A stretch of DNA of 64,000 nt. Origin: Streptococcus sanguinis (GTDB taxonomy: Bacteria > Bacillota > Bacilli > Lactobacillales > Streptococcaceae). This document shows positions 1-8,957 of this stretch, one piece after another. The notes beneath the pieces are model-generated. The model did not search any database. It saw only the letters and a list, made by a program, of their open reading frames with translations, and was not told the origin of the DNA. Where the stretch lies: contig CP040556.1 of assembly GCA_013378335.1 (NCBI GenBank), positions 620,001 through 684,000 of the forward strand, read 5' to 3'. How positions within the stretch are numbered: position 1 is the first letter of the stretch; each line of letters opens with the position of its first letter. The translations under genes and the position numbers were made by a program.

Positions 1-75
1 ATTTCTGACTCAACTCATGGCGGGGCTGTTTGGTCTGATATGGTGTGGGAAAATCCCAATTTTAAGGAGAAGTGA
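1..75 (+). CDS. GNAT-type acetyltransferase, C-terminal end only (partial)
   Basis: The window opens inside a reading frame that ends in a TGA at 73-75. The 24 visible residues finish with WSDMVWENP. The next gene ends with WFDMVWENP at the matching place, so this is the tail of a paralogous acetyltransferase and the two genes are a tandem pair. The stop overlaps the next start (TGATG), which indicates translational coupling. The 5' part lies outside the window, so the substrate cannot be judged. Confidence 0.7.
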   Translation: MSDSTHGGAVWSDMVWENPNFKEK

Positions 76-590
76 TGATTATCCGTCAAGCTCAATTGGC
101 TGACTTAGATGCCATTTATGCTATCGAATTGGAAAATTTCAGTCCAGAAGAGGCTGTTAGCCGCGAAAGTCTAGCAGCACATATCCAAACCCTATCTTCG
201 ACTTTTTTGGTAGCAGAAAAGGATGGTAAGGTTCTGGGCTATCTGGAGGGACCTGTCCGTCCAGAACGTTATTTAAATGATATTTCCTTTACAGAGGAGA
301 TTGAAGATTATGGTCATCTGGACGGTGGCTTTATCTCTCTGACCAGCCTTTCTATCTCTAAGGATGCTCAGGGGATGGGGGTTGGCCGCAAGCTACTGGA
401 AGCCATGAAAGAAATTGCTATAGCAGATGAACGCCACGGCATCAATCTGACCTGTCACGACTATCTCACCGCTTACTACGAGAAGCATGACTTTGTAAAT
501 GAAGGTTTGTCAAAATCAACTTACGCAGGCGCTACTTGGTTTGACATGGTCTGGGAAAATCCTAGACTCAAACTGCAAAAAAACCAATAA
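75..590 (+). CDS. GNAT family N-acetyltransferase
   Basis: A protein of about 171 aa with the GNAT fold. It begins IIRQAQLADLDAIYAIE, has a central beta-strand region (LTSLSISKDAQ), and then the acetyl-CoA pyrophosphate loop Q-G-M-G-V-G-R-K near residue 115, followed by a C-terminal YYEKHDF segment typical of the family. GNAT proteins move an acetyl group from acetyl-CoA to an amine; the substrate is not visible. I chose ATG 75, which overlaps the upstream stop and has AAGGAGAAG just before it; a GTG at 72 in the same frame is less likely. It is a tandem copy of the partial gene before it. Confidence 0.85.
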   Translation: MIIRQAQLADLDAIYAIELENFSPEEAVSRESLAAHIQTLSSTFLVAEKDGKVLGYLEGPVRPERYLNDISFTEEIEDYGHLDGGFISLTSLSISKDAQGMGVGRKLLEAMKEIAIADERHGINLTCHDYLTAYYEKHDFVNEGLSKSTYAGATWFDMVWENPRLKLQKNQ

Positions 591-613
591 TAAGCTAGAA
601 AATCCTACTCTTA

Positions 614-642
614 TTGCATTTATCTGACTTTTAAGATATAAT
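614..642 (+). promoter_or_regulatory. Sigma-70 promoter of mltG
   Basis: TTGCAT (614-619), 17-bp spacer, TATAAT (637-642). The -10 box overlaps the ATG at 641, so that ATG cannot be the mltG start. The true start lies downstream, behind the GGAGG at 661-665. Confidence 0.75.
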
Positions 643-673
643 GTTAGGGATTATGATGAAGGAGGTCAAATTT

Positions 674-2137
674 TTGACTGAAAAATCACAAGACAAAGAG
701 AAGAATCTGAGCTTTAAAGAGCAGATTTTGAAAGACTTAGCTGGAGAAAAGGAAGAACAAACTCCCTCTTCAACTAGCCAGTCAGAAGCGGACTCTGCTT
801 CTGCAAAAGAAACAGCAGCTGCGGAGGACTTTGAAGCTAGACCGGCTTCGGTAGATGTTTCCTACAAGGTTGCAGAGAATGAAAAGGCTCACCCTCAGGT
901 CTATGGCCGAGTGGATGAGGAAGATAAGAAACCTAATGAGGTCTTATCTCGGGCTAATCGGGCCAACAATACGGTCAAGAAAAAACGTCAAAACACATTA
1001 GCCCGCAGGATTATGACAACTGTTCTGCTGATTGTCCTGCTGGGACTTGTGGTCACAGGAGTTGTCGGCTATACTTATGTATCTTCAGCTCTTAAACCTA
1101 TTGATGCAAACGCAACAGAGTATGTGACGGTTGAAGTACCAGAAGGCTCAAGCTCTAAGCAGATTGGAGAAATCCTTGAGAAAAAGGGGCTGATTAAAAA
1201 TGCCCAAGTTTTTAGTCTCTATTCCAAGATTAAAAGCTTTAACAATTATCAGTCTGGCTATTACAATCTCCAGAAGAGCATGGACCTAGATACCATTGCT
1301 CGGCAGCTTCAGGAAGGTGGAACAGATACACCGCAACCACCAGTTGTTGGTAAGGTTACTATTCCTGAAGGCTATACACTGGAGCAGATTGCAGAGGCTG
1401 TAACGGTTAATGCAGCTGCAACTTCTAAAAAGACTAGTAAGACACCTTTTAGCAAGGACGATTTCCTAGCTAAGGTGCAGGACGAAGCTTTCATTTCCAA
1501 GATGGTGGCTAAATATCCACAGCTGCTGGGCACATTGCCAAGCAAGGACAGCGGAGTCAAGTATCGCTTAGAAGGTTATCTCTTCCCTGCCACTTATAAC
1601 TATGGTGAGGATGCGGATCTGGAAAGCTTGATTGACCAGATGTTGGGCGCTATGAATACCAATCTGTCTTCTTATTACTCTACTATCGAAGCGAAGAACC
1701 TAACGGTTAATGAAGTTCTGACACTTGCTTCTCTGGTGGAAAAAGAAGGTTCAACAGACCAGGACCGCAAAGATATTGCCAGCGTCTTTTATAATCGTCT
1801 CAATCAAGCGATGCCGCTTCAGAGTAATATCGCTATCCTTTATGCTCAAGGCAAGCTAGGAAAGAAAACGACTTTGAAAGAGGACGCCGAGATTGATACC
1901 AATATTGACTCGCCTTTCAATGTCTATAAAAAAGAAGGGCTTATGCCTGGGCCAGTTGCTAGTCCAAGCCTGTCAGCTCTGGAAGCTACCATTAATCCAA
2001 GTAAGACGGACTACCTCTACTTTGTGGCAAATGTTGAAACAGGCGCTGTTTACTTCGCCAATACTTATGAAGAACACGCTAAAAATGTTGAGGAGCATGT
2101 CAACAGCAAGCTCACTCAATCCAGCAGCACTGATTAA
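674..2137 (+). CDS. mltG: Endolytic murein transglycosylase MltG (YceG-like)
   Basis: Membrane-anchored lytic transglycosylase that cuts nascent glycan strands during peptidoglycan elongation. The protein has about 487 aa: an acidic, low-complexity cytoplasmic N-terminus of about 110 aa, one membrane segment (IMTTVLLIVLLGLVVTGVVGY), then the extracellular YceG domain with the conserved LASLVEKEG stretch holding the catalytic Glu, and PGPVASPSLSALEATINP near the end. The long charged cytoplasmic tail is usual in streptococci. I chose TTG 674 because GGAGG at 661-665 is 8 nt upstream and ATG 641 lies inside the -10 box. It is a single gene closed by a hairpin. Confidence 0.9.
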   Translation: MTEKSQDKEKNLSFKEQILKDLAGEKEEQTPSSTSQSEADSASAKETAAAEDFEARPASVDVSYKVAENEKAHPQVYGRVDEEDKKPNEVLSRANRANNTVKKKRQNTLARRIMTTVLLIVLLGLVVTGVVGYTYVSSALKPIDANATEYVTVEVPEGSSSKQIGEILEKKGLIKNAQVFSLYSKIKSFNNYQSGYYNLQKSMDLDTIARQLQEGGTDTPQPPVVGKVTIPEGYTLEQIAEAVTVNAAATSKKTSKTPFSKDDFLAKVQDEAFISKMVAKYPQLLGTLPSKDSGVKYRLEGYLFPATYNYGEDADLESLIDQMLGAMNTNLSSYYSTIEAKNLTVNEVLTLASLVEKEGSTDQDRKDIASVFYNRLNQAMPLQSNIAILYAQGKLGKKTTLKEDAEIDTNIDSPFNVYKKEGLMPGPVASPSLSALEATINPSKTDYLYFVANVETGAVYFANTYEEHAKNVEEHVNSKLTQSSSTD

Positions 2138-2159
2138 AATGCTGTTATTGCAGACGATA

Positions 2160-2190
2160 GAAAGCTAGCGCAGCTAGTTCTAGCTTTCTT
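2160..2190 (+). terminator. Hairpin after mltG
   Basis: A perfect 9-bp stem GAAAGCTAG/CTAGCTTTC with an 11-nt loop lies 22 nt after the mltG stop. The T-run is weak, so termination may be partial. Confidence 0.5.
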
Positions 2191-2282
2191 AGTCCTGCTA
2201 TATAAAAAAGGGACTGATACAGACTTGTCTCAGCCTCTTGTTTTAGTTTTAAAATAAAAGAAAATAAAAGAAAAGAGAAAAA

Positions 2283-2765
2283 ATGGCTGAAAAAACTTAT
2301 CCTATGACCCTAGAGGAAAAGGAAAAACTAGAAAAAGAATTAGAAGAATTGAAATTGGTGCGTCGTCCAGAAGTGGTAGAACGTATCAAGATTGCCCGCT
2401 CATACGGCGATTTGTCAGAAAACAGTGAATACGAAGCTGCTAAGGACGAACAGGCTTTTGTGGAAGGTCAGATTTCTAGTCTGGAAACCAAGATCCGCTA
2501 CGCTGAGATTGTAAACAGTGACGCTGTAGCCAAGGACGAGGTAGCTATCGGAAAAACAGTTACCATCCAAGAAGTAGGCGAAAGCGAAGAGGAAGTTTAC
2601 ATTATCGTTGGTTCTGCTGGTGCAGATGCATTCGCAGGCAAGATATCTAATGAAAGCCCGATTGGACAAGCTTTGATTGGCAAGAAAATAGGCGATACTG
2701 CAACAGTCGAAACACCGGTTGGCAGCTACGACGTTAAAATTCTCAAGGTTGAAAAAACCGTTTAA
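2283..2765 (+). CDS. greA: Transcription elongation factor GreA
   Basis: GreA binds the RNA polymerase secondary channel and stimulates cleavage of backtracked transcripts. At 160 aa it has the family length. The N-terminal half is a coiled-coil hairpin ([15 protein letters not shown] ... [20 protein letters not shown]) whose tip carries the acidic D/E residues; the C-terminal half is the FKBP-like domain ending [10 protein letters not shown]. The leader is purine-rich but has no clear GGAGG. A terminator follows at once, so the gene is probably monocistronic. Confidence 0.97.
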   Translation: MAEKTYPMTLEEKEKLEKELEELKLVRRPEVVERIKIARSYGDLSENSEYEAAKDEQAFVEGQISSLETKIRYAEIVNSDAVAKDEVAIGKTVTIQEVGESEEEVYIIVGSAGADAFAGKISNESPIGQALIGKKIGDTATVETPVGSYDVKILKVEKTV

Positions 2766-2773
2766 TAAACACC

Positions 2774-2808
2774 AAAAGGAACTGGTTAGAAGACTGGTTC
2801 TTTTTTTT
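2774..2808 (+). terminator. Rho-independent terminator of greA
   Basis: Stem formed by AAAAGGAACTGGT and ACTGGTTCTTTT (one bulge, two G-U pairs), followed by eight T. Confidence 0.85.
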
Positions 2809-2920
2809 CGTTTCTTTTAAGACAGAGAGTGTAGGCTAGATAAGAAGAGCAGGGAAAAAATAGCGAAAAGACAGATGGTTATGCTATAATGAGAATAAGC
2901 TAGAAAAGTAGGAGAACTGT

Positions 2921-3541
2921 ATGCAAGAGCAAGATATTTATGGGAAATATGGTGTCTACCTGCCCAAGATTTTAGATAATCTTAGTCAGCGTATTCAAGA
3001 GGCTAATGATCGAGTCAAGCAGGAAACAGGGCAGAAGCTTTTTGAGCATTTTAATGCACGGGTAAAGCAGGCAGCCAGTATGGAAGAGAAATGTCAACGC
3101 AAGAATCTGCCTAGGGCGCCAGAGTCTGCCCTGAAAGAAATTCGTGATGCGATTGGGATTCGGATTGTTTGCGGTTTTATCGAGGACATCTATCAGACGA
3201 TTGAGGTGCTTCGTCAGCTGGAGGGCTGTGAGATTGTTCTGGAAAAGGACTATATCCGAGCAGCCAAGCCTAATGGGTATCGTTCTTACCACTTGATATT
3301 AGAGGTGGAGACTCCTTATGAGGACTGTTTGGGACAGACTCCGGGCCATTATTTTGTAGAAATCCAGCTTCGGACCATTGCTATGGATTCTTGGGCCAGC
3401 TTAGAGCATCAGATGAAGTACAAGCATGAGATTAAAGACAGCAAGCGGATTGTCCGCGAGCTGAAACGCTGTGCAGATGAGTTGGCTTCCTGTGATGTGA
3501 CCATGCAGACCATCCGCAATTTGATTCGAGAAAGTGAGTGA
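2921..3541 (+). CDS. relP: Small alarmone synthetase RelP (GTP pyrophosphokinase)
   Basis: Single-domain RelA/SpoT-type synthetase of 206 aa that makes (p)ppGpp from GTP/GDP and ATP. Visible motifs are IRDAIGIRIVC, the ATP/GTP-site segment KPNGYRSYHLI, and VEIQLRTIAMDSWASLEHQMKYK. There is no HD hydrolase domain and no TGS/ACT regulatory part, which separates it from long Rel. Its stop overlaps the following response-regulator region. In S. mutans the same order, relP-relR-relS, couples alarmone synthesis to a two-component system. TATAAT at 2885-2890 and AGTAGGAGAA upstream of ATG 2921 support the start. Confidence 0.93.
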   Translation: MQEQDIYGKYGVYLPKILDNLSQRIQEANDRVKQETGQKLFEHFNARVKQAASMEEKCQRKNLPRAPESALKEIRDAIGIRIVCGFIEDIYQTIEVLRQLEGCEIVLEKDYIRAAKPNGYRSYHLILEVETPYEDCLGQTPGHYFVEIQLRTIAMDSWASLEHQMKYKHEIKDSKRIVRELKRCADELASCDVTMQTIRNLIRESE

Positions 3542-3542
3542 G

Positions 3543-4247
3543 ATGATGAAGATTTTATTAGCAGAAGATGAGCAGCAGCTGTCCCGTGTCTTGGAAACAG
3601 CTATGACCCATGAAGGCTATCAGGTCGATACCGCTTTTGATGGGCAGGAGGCTGTTGACTTGGCCAAGGAAAATGCTTATGATTTGATGATTTTGGATAT
3701 CATGATGCCGGTCAAGACAGGCATTGAAGCATTGAAAGAAATCCGCCAAACCGGCAATACGACCCATGTCATCATGCTGACAGCTATGTCAGAGGTGGAT
3801 GACAAGGTCACAGGGCTGGATGCCGGTGCAGATGATTATCTGACCAAGCCCTTCTCTCTGAAAGAGCTTCTAGCTCGCCTGCGGTCTATGTCCAGACGAG
3901 TAGCGACGTTCACCCCCAATTTGCTGCAGATTGGCCAAACGAGTCTCAATGTCGGAGAACACGAGCTTATTAGCTCCAACTCCATCCGCCTAGCCGGTAA
4001 GGAATCTAGAATGATGGAATTTCTCATGCTTAATGCCCAGAAGAGTCTTTCTACTCAGGAAATCTTCCGCCATGTTTGGTCCAAAGACGAGGATGAGGAT
4101 TTGGACGAAGGCTTCGTCTGGATTTATATTTCCTATTTGCGTCAGAAGCTGAAGGCTGTTCATGCTGATCTTGCTATCTTGGGTGAGGAAGGCGGCAGTT
4201 TCACTCTGGTGCCGCTAGAAGGAGATGGCCATGTTTCGGAAGCTTAA
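3543..4247 (+). CDS. relR: OmpR-family response regulator RelR
   Basis: A response regulator of about 234 aa. The receiver domain carries the acidic pocket (LAEDEQQ), the phospho-acceptor Asp in LMILDIMMP, and the conserved Lys in DYLTKPF. The C-terminal winged helix (residues ~140-230) ends in EGFVWIYISYLRQKL, typical of OmpR/PhoB regulators. ATG 3543 or 3546 starts directly behind the relP stop at 3539-3541; an in-frame GTG at 3534 overlaps relP more and is less likely. The 3' end overlaps relS. By the S. mutans example it regulates the relP operon; its other targets are not visible here. Confidence 0.92.
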   Translation: MMKILLAEDEQQLSRVLETAMTHEGYQVDTAFDGQEAVDLAKENAYDLMILDIMMPVKTGIEALKEIRQTGNTTHVIMLTAMSEVDDKVTGLDAGADDYLTKPFSLKELLARLRSMSRRVATFTPNLLQIGQTSLNVGEHELISSNSIRLAGKESRMMEFLMLNAQKSLSTQEIFRHVWSKDEDEDLDEGFVWIYISYLRQKLKAVHADLAILGEEGGSFTLVPLEGDGHVSEA

Positions 4248-5466
4248 AATTCGGTTCATTCTGCTGGCTTCGGCGGCTATTGTCTGTATTTTGCTGACCA
4301 TGATTGCTGTCTTAAACTCCGTTCGCTTTCTGCAGACCAACGGAGAAATCCAAGCCGTTCTCAATATTCTATCTGCCAATAATGGAGATTTTCCCAGCGT
4401 AGAAGAAACTGCAGAGGGCTTGCAAAACGACCGTATCACCATTGACACGATCTTCCAATACCGCTATTTTAGCGTGGTCTATAACGAAGACAAAACAGTT
4501 TACTCCTCTAACTTGGACAATCTTTCCAATCTATCTAAGGAGCAGGCGCTCAGCTACGCTAACAAAGTGATTAAGGACAGCCGCAGCAATGGGGTTTTTA
4601 AGGTAGGCAGTCAGTTTTATTCCTACCAGATAACGCAGGATTCCAAGACCAAGCGCTATTTACTGGTGGTCTTAGATTCGACTAATTATCTCGAAAGCCG
4701 CAATGACTTTTTCTGGCTGTCTATCCAGTTAAGCTTCTATAGCTTTATTTTCTTTGTCTTAGTCGTGTCTGGATTTTCCAACTTTGCCATCCGTCCCTAT
4801 ATCAAAAACTATGAAAACCAAAAGCGTTTCATTACCAATGCGGGACATGAACTGAAGACACCATTGGCAATCATCTCAGCCAATACGGAGCTGCAAGAGC
4901 TGATGACTGGCGAAAATGAATGGATAGAAAGCACCAAGGACCAGGTCAAGCGTCTCAGTAATCTAATCAATCAAATGGTCGTTCTGGCCCGTCTGGAAGA
5001 GCAGCCAGATGTTACCTTGGTAGATGTGAATTTCTCAGAAGTTGTCAAAAAAGTAGCAGGAAACTTCAGGTCTGTCGTCGAGAAGGCAGGCAAGAAGTAC
5101 GAGATCAAGCTGCAGGAAGATATCCATGTTATGGCAACTGAAGATGAACTTTATGAATTGGTTAGTATCCTGATTGACAATGCCTGCAAGTATTGTGATG
5201 AAGATGGGCAAATTTTTGTCACCCTGACCAAGGCTAAGCGGGGGAAACGAGCTCGTCTGACGGTAGCCAATAGTTACGCGGACGGCAAAAATGTTGATTA
5301 CAGTCGTTTCTTTGACCGTTTCTATCGCGAGGACGAATCGCACAATCAGAAGCAGCCTGGCTACGGAATTGGCCTATCCATGGCAGAAAGTCTGGTTCGG
5401 ATTTTCAAGGGCAGAATTGGGGTTTCATATAAGAAAGGCTTGATTGGCTTTACCGTTTTATTGTGA
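4231..5466 (+). CDS. relS: Sensor histidine kinase RelS
   Basis: Membrane histidine kinase of about 411 aa. Two membrane segments (residues ~8-28 and ~160-185) flank an extracytoplasmic sensor region of about 130 aa. Then come the H-box FITNAGHELKTPLAI (phospho-accepting His), the N-box ILIDNACKY and the G-box GYGIGLSMAES. It phosphorylates RelR. AGAAGGAG at 4217-4224 fits ATG 4231 better than ATG 4225. It overlaps relR by 17 nt, so the two are translationally coupled. A bidirectional terminator follows. Confidence 0.92.
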   Translation: MFRKLKIRFILLASAAIVCILLTMIAVLNSVRFLQTNGEIQAVLNILSANNGDFPSVEETAEGLQNDRITIDTIFQYRYFSVVYNEDKTVYSSNLDNLSNLSKEQALSYANKVIKDSRSNGVFKVGSQFYSYQITQDSKTKRYLLVVLDSTNYLESRNDFFWLSIQLSFYSFIFFVLVVSGFSNFAIRPYIKNYENQKRFITNAGHELKTPLAIISANTELQELMTGENEWIESTKDQVKRLSNLINQMVVLARLEEQPDVTLVDVNFSEVVKKVAGNFRSVVEKAGKKYEIKLQEDIHVMATEDELYELVSILIDNACKYCDEDGQIFVTLTKAKRGKRARLTVANSYADGKNVDYSRFFDRFYREDESHNQKQPGYGIGLSMAESLVRIFKGRIGVSYKKGLIGFTVLL

Positions 5467-5545
5467 TAGAGTCACCTCGTTCATCAGTTATTGCTTTGTT
5501 TGCTGAGTTTTTTGTATCGGTTACGCCGATTCTTACTCGAGATTA

Positions 5546-5580
5546 AAAAAATTCTCCTAGCTAATACTAGAAGAATTTTT
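5546..5580. terminator. Bidirectional terminator between relS and yidC2
   Basis: AAAAATTCTCCTAG and CTAGAAGAATTTTT form a stem with an A-run on one side and a T-run on the other, so it can serve both convergent genes. Confidence 0.85.
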
Positions 5581-5582
5581 GT

Positions 5583-6506
5583 TTATCTTGACCGTTGCTT
5601 ACCAGCATTGCGGTTCTTTTTCTTTTTGTTCTTTTGCTCAATAGCCGGCTGAGCTTTTGGAGTAACATCTTTAGCCCGGCTAGCTTTTTTCAAACCTTTA
5701 GGAGGATTTTTTTCAAATTCCTCTGCTACCTGTTTTTTCAGGCGAGGTCGAATGATATAGTTGATGATAAATTGCTGGATGATTTGGATAAATCCACCGA
5801 CTACCCAGTAGAGAGTAACTGCGGCAGGTGAGAAGAATGAGAAACCAACAATCATGATAGGGCTCATATAAGAAGCCTGTTTCATGCTGTTTCTTTGAGT
5901 TTCATCTTCAATACCATGCAGAGAGAGCACTGACTGGATATAGTAGAGGACACCGACAATGGCGGTCAAAGCCCAATCGCTTTTGCCTAAATCGTTAATC
6001 CAGAGGAAGGAGCTGCCTGCAACTCCTAGAGTATACTGGGCTGCAAAGAAGAGGGCTGAGAAGAAAGGCATTTGGATGAGCAGAGGCAGACAACCTATAC
6101 CGCCAAATATGCTGAGTCCATTTTCTTTTTGAGCAGCCATCAGTTCTTGCTGAGCCTGTATTTTCTCTTCCTGAGTCTCAGCATTTTTGATTCGCTCTTG
6201 GATTGGGGCAAAAATCGGCTTAAAGTAGTTCATCTTTTCAGACTGAAGCGTCGCCTTCCAAGACTGATAGATTCCCAGCGGCAGAATGATAATCCGCACG
6301 ATGAGCGTAACGATGATAATCGCCAGACCATAACCCAGGCCTAAATTCTTGGCGAAAAAATGAATGCCATCCGCCATAGGCTGACCAATCACGTCCCAGA
6401 TCAGACCAGAAGGATTGCCAGCCTTGTCGCGGCCCACACAGCCAGACAGGAAAAGAAGCGCAGCCAGTCCCATACCAGAGAATAAAAAGCGTTTGAAATG
6501 TTTCAC
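5583..6506 (-). CDS. yidC2: Membrane protein insertase YidC2 (Oxa1 family lipoprotein)
   Basis: Inserts and folds membrane proteins, alone or with Sec/SRP. The 307-aa protein starts with a lipoprotein signal peptide (lipobox LFLSGC) and has about five membrane segments of the 60KD_IMP domain, including [16 protein letters not shown]. It ends in a long, strongly basic tail of more than 40 aa (KKASRAKD ... [14 protein letters not shown]). The tail and the neighbouring acyP favour the YidC2 paralogue, whose tail is linked to ribosome contact in S. mutans. The start codon is GTG. acyP lies 84 nt upstream on the same strand. Confidence 0.92.
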   Translation of the reverse strand: MKHFKRFLFSGMGLAALLFLSGCVGRDKAGNPSGLIWDVIGQPMADGIHFFAKNLGLGYGLAIIIVTLIVRIIILPLGIYQSWKATLQSEKMNYFKPIFAPIQERIKNAETQEEKIQAQQELMAAQKENGLSIFGGIGCLPLLIQMPFFSALFFAAQYTLGVAGSSFLWINDLGKSDWALTAIVGVLYYIQSVLSLHGIEDETQRNSMKQASYMSPIMIVGFSFFSPAAVTLYWVVGGFIQIIQQFIINYIIRPRLKKQVAEEFEKNPPKGLKKASRAKDVTPKAQPAIEQKNKKKKNRNAGKQRSR

Positions 6507-6590
6507 GAATTCATATCCTTTGTTTCTAAAAAATAATAATACCTATCTATTCTACTGTTTTTTTGCAAAATATACAATAGTTCTGCAGAC

Positions 6591-6869
6591 CTAATTTGAA
6601 ATTTTAAAGTCAGGATAGGAGTCGAAATTAGCCATGGTCACATCTAAATAACTGACTTTAGAAAAAGGTGTCGGTCCTTTGCGGATTTCCTGGATAAATT
6701 TGGCCATCAGAGCTGGGTCATCAGCTTGAGCCAGAATGCCAACAGTACCGTCATCGTTGTTCCAGACCCGGCCAGTAATACCTCCGATTTCCAGCGCTAG
6801 AGAATAGACTCCCCAGCGGAAACCAACCCCTTGTACCCGTCCTTGGGCTATCATTTTTACTTTCTGCAT
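6591..6869 (-). CDS. acyP: Acylphosphatase
   Basis: Small enzyme of 92 aa hydrolysing acyl phosphates. The catalytic Arg is in RVQGVGFRW and the catalytic Asn in GRVWNNDDGTV, both in the usual places. AGGAGGACACC sits before the ATG. It is divergent from the following methyltransferase gene and could be co-transcribed with yidC2. Confidence 0.93.
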   Translation of the reverse strand: MQKVKMIAQGRVQGVGFRWGVYSLALEIGGITGRVWNNDDGTVGILAQADDPALMAKFIQEIRKGPTPFSKVSYLDVTMANFDSYPDFKISN

Positions 6870-6938
6870 GGTGTCCTCCTTTAGTGAGCGGACCGAGGGG
6901 ATTTAAGCCCTCAGTATGAGTGCAAGTCTGCTAAATTG

Positions 6939-6947
6939 TGGTATAAT
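6939..6947 (+). promoter_or_regulatory. Extended -10 promoter giving a leaderless mRNA
   Basis: TGGTATAAT is a perfect TGn extended -10 box and no good -35 is present. The next in-frame ATG is at 6954, only 6 nt after the box, about where transcription should begin. No Shine-Dalgarno sequence lies between. Confidence 0.7.
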
Positions 6948-6953
6948 GTTCTT

Positions 6954-7694
6954 ATGAATATTATAACCTCAAAAGCCAATAATGTGGTAAAAAAAGCTAA
7001 AAAACTTCATAACAAAAAATACCGCAAGGACTCTTATTTGATTGAGGGCTGGCATTTATTTGAGGAAGCTGTCAGCAGCGGGGCAGAGCTGATTCGGATT
7101 TTTGCTTTAGCGGAATACGCAGAGCGATTAGCTGATTTTTCTCAGGTAATCTTTGTCAGTCCAGAGATTTTAGCAGATTTGGCTGATAGTAAGACGCCAC
7201 AGGGCATTGTCGCGGAAGTGGCTTTTGAAAGGGAAGAAATACCTGCGGAGTTAAGTGGACGCTATCTTTTCTTGGAGGACGTTCAGGATCCAGGTAATGT
7301 CGGCACTATCATTCGGACTGCGGATGCAGCTGGGTTTGACGGGGTTTTCATCTCTCGTTTGTCAGCAGATATCTATAACCTAAAAACGTTGCGCTCTATG
7401 CAGGGGAGCCATTTTCACATGCCAGTTTATCGGTTGGATACAGCGGATTTTATTCGGCTGGCTCAGTCTTCCAGTCTGCCAATTCTGGCGTCGACCTTGT
7501 CGTCAACATCTATCGATTACAGAAAGGTGGGTAGCAAAAAGAGCTTTGCCCTAGTCATGGGCAATGAGGGGCAGGGGATTAGTCCAGAAATGACGGCAGC
7601 AGCTGATCTTCTGGTCCATATTTCCATGAAGGGACAGGCAGAAAGTCTCAATGTTGCTGTCGCTGCTGGTATTTTAATCTTTCATTTAAGCTAA
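6954..7694 (+). CDS. TrmH/SpoU family RNA 2'-O-methyltransferase
   Basis: SPOUT-class RNA ribose methyltransferase of about 246 aa. The N-terminal RNA-binding domain starts IITSKANNVVKKAKKLHNKKYR. The knot motifs follow: DVQDPGNVGTIIRTADAAGFDG (motif 1), LVMGNEGQGIS (motif 2) and ISMKGQAESLNVAVAAGI (motif 3). S-adenosylmethionine is the donor; a 23S rRNA target is likely from the family, but the position cannot be read from sequence. I chose ATG 6954; the in-frame TTG at 6936 lies upstream of the -10 box. Confidence 0.9.
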   Translation: MNIITSKANNVVKKAKKLHNKKYRKDSYLIEGWHLFEEAVSSGAELIRIFALAEYAERLADFSQVIFVSPEILADLADSKTPQGIVAEVAFEREEIPAELSGRYLFLEDVQDPGNVGTIIRTADAAGFDGVFISRLSADIYNLKTLRSMQGSHFHMPVYRLDTADFIRLAQSSSLPILASTLSSTSIDYRKVGSKKSFALVMGNEGQGISPEMTAAADLLVHISMKGQAESLNVAVAAGILIFHLS

Positions 7695-7738
7695 AAATCA
7701 GAAAAAGAGATATAATAGTTGGCAAGGGAGGTGATTCT

Positions 7739-8230
7739 ATGCTTTACAAAAAGGACGAGGAATTTATGGCCTATGTTGGGCACTTGATTGAAAAGCCCAG
7801 TGTGCAGCGCCTGAAAGAAATTCCCCATCATATTCATTCCAATAGACTTGAACATTCCATCAATGTAAGTTATACTAGTTACAGAATTGCCAAAAAATTT
7901 GGCTGGAATGCCCGCAGCACAGCACGCGGTGCCCTGCTTCATGACTTATTCTACTATGATTGGCGTGTAACCAAGTTTAAGAAGAGTCATGCTTGGGTTC
8001 ATCCGAGGCTGGCAGTTCGCAATGCTCGTAAGATTACCAAGCTCAATAAAGTCGAAGAGGACATTATCATCAAGCATATGTGGGGCCTGACCTTGGCACC
8101 GCCTCGCTACAAAGAATCATTCGTTGTGACCATGGTGGACAAGTATTGGGCCGTCAAAGAAGCGACGGCACCTTGGAGACGCAAGGGTGGTAATCGCAAG
8201 CTCTTTCATCGAAAGATGCTGAAACCGTAA
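7739..8230 (+). CDS. HD-domain hydrolase
   Basis: Protein of 163 aa with an HD phosphohydrolase core: NRLEHSINVSYTSY gives the first metal-binding His, ALLHDLFYYDW the His-Asp pair, and HMWGL a later His. Members act on phosphate esters such as nucleotides; the substrate is unknown here. TATAAT at 7711-7716 and GGGAGGTGAT before ATG 7739 mark an independent promoter and a strong ribosome site. It is followed closely by a Bax-inhibitor-like gene. Confidence 0.85.
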   Translation: MLYKKDEEFMAYVGHLIEKPSVQRLKEIPHHIHSNRLEHSINVSYTSYRIAKKFGWNARSTARGALLHDLFYYDWRVTKFKKSHAWVHPRLAVRNARKITKLNKVEEDIIIKHMWGLTLAPPRYKESFVVTMVDKYWAVKEATAPWRRKGGNRKLFHRKMLKP

Positions 8231-8255
8231 ATGTTTTATTATAAAAGGAGTAACT

Positions 8256-8939
8256 ATGAATCATTCTATTATTCAAGATCAATCAGATATTAATTCTTTC
8301 TATGCTAAGATTTATTCTATTGTTGGCGTCGGTATCGGAATCTCAGCAATCGTATCTCTCTCGATGCTGACCCTCTTTCAGGACATTATTACCTCTGTTC
8401 TGACAGGCTCCACTTGGATTTTCTATGCGGCTATTGCAGTTGAGTTTATCCTTGTTTTGGTAGCTTATGGGGCAGCTCGGAGCAACAGTCCAGCAGCGCT
8501 GCCAATGTTTTTAGGCTACTCAGCCATCAATGGCTTTACCTTAAGTATTATCATGGCGCTGTATCTTCAGTCAACCGTTCTCTTAGCCTTTGTAACAACG
8601 ACCGTTATGTTCTTTGCTATGGGCTTTATCGGCAAGGTGACTAAAAAGGATCTATCTGGAATAGGGAAAGCTTGTATGGCTGGTTTGATTGGTATTATCG
8701 CTGCCAGCATCCTCAATATCTTCTTGGGAAGCAGTGGCTTGGACTTTATTATCAGTATCGTTGGCGTCCTTATTTTCTCAGGACTCATCGCTTGGGACAA
8801 TCAGAAGATCCGCTATGTCTATGAGCAAACCAATGGCAATCCAGGAAATGGCTGGGCAATTTCTCTGGCTCTGCATCTGTATCTGGACTTCATTAATCTC
8901 TTCCTCAGCTTGCTGCGTATTTTTGGAAGAAACAAATAA
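8256..8939 (+). CDS. Bax inhibitor-1 (BI-1/YccA-like) membrane protein
   Basis: Integral membrane protein of 227 aa with about seven hydrophobic segments and the family signature near the end (SGLIAWDNQKI ... ALHLYLDFINLFLSLLRIFG). Bacterial members are proposed calcium-leak channels or regulators of membrane protein turnover; the role in streptococci is not settled. AAAGGAG precedes ATG 8256, 25 nt after the HD gene, so the two may form an operon. A terminator follows. Confidence 0.88.
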   Translation: MNHSIIQDQSDINSFYAKIYSIVGVGIGISAIVSLSMLTLFQDIITSVLTGSTWIFYAAIAVEFILVLVAYGAARSNSPAALPMFLGYSAINGFTLSIIMALYLQSTVLLAFVTTTVMFFAMGFIGKVTKKDLSGIGKACMAGLIGIIAASILNIFLGSSGLDFIISIVGVLIFSGLIAWDNQKIRYVYEQTNGNPGNGWAISLALHLYLDFINLFLSLLRIFGRNK

Positions 8940-8957
8940 CTAAGTTAAATATGACTT

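Noticed and set aside
641..673. Longer start for mltG at ATG 641
   Set aside because: The ATG overlaps the -10 box TATAAT (637-642), and a ribosome site sits between it and the TTG at 674.
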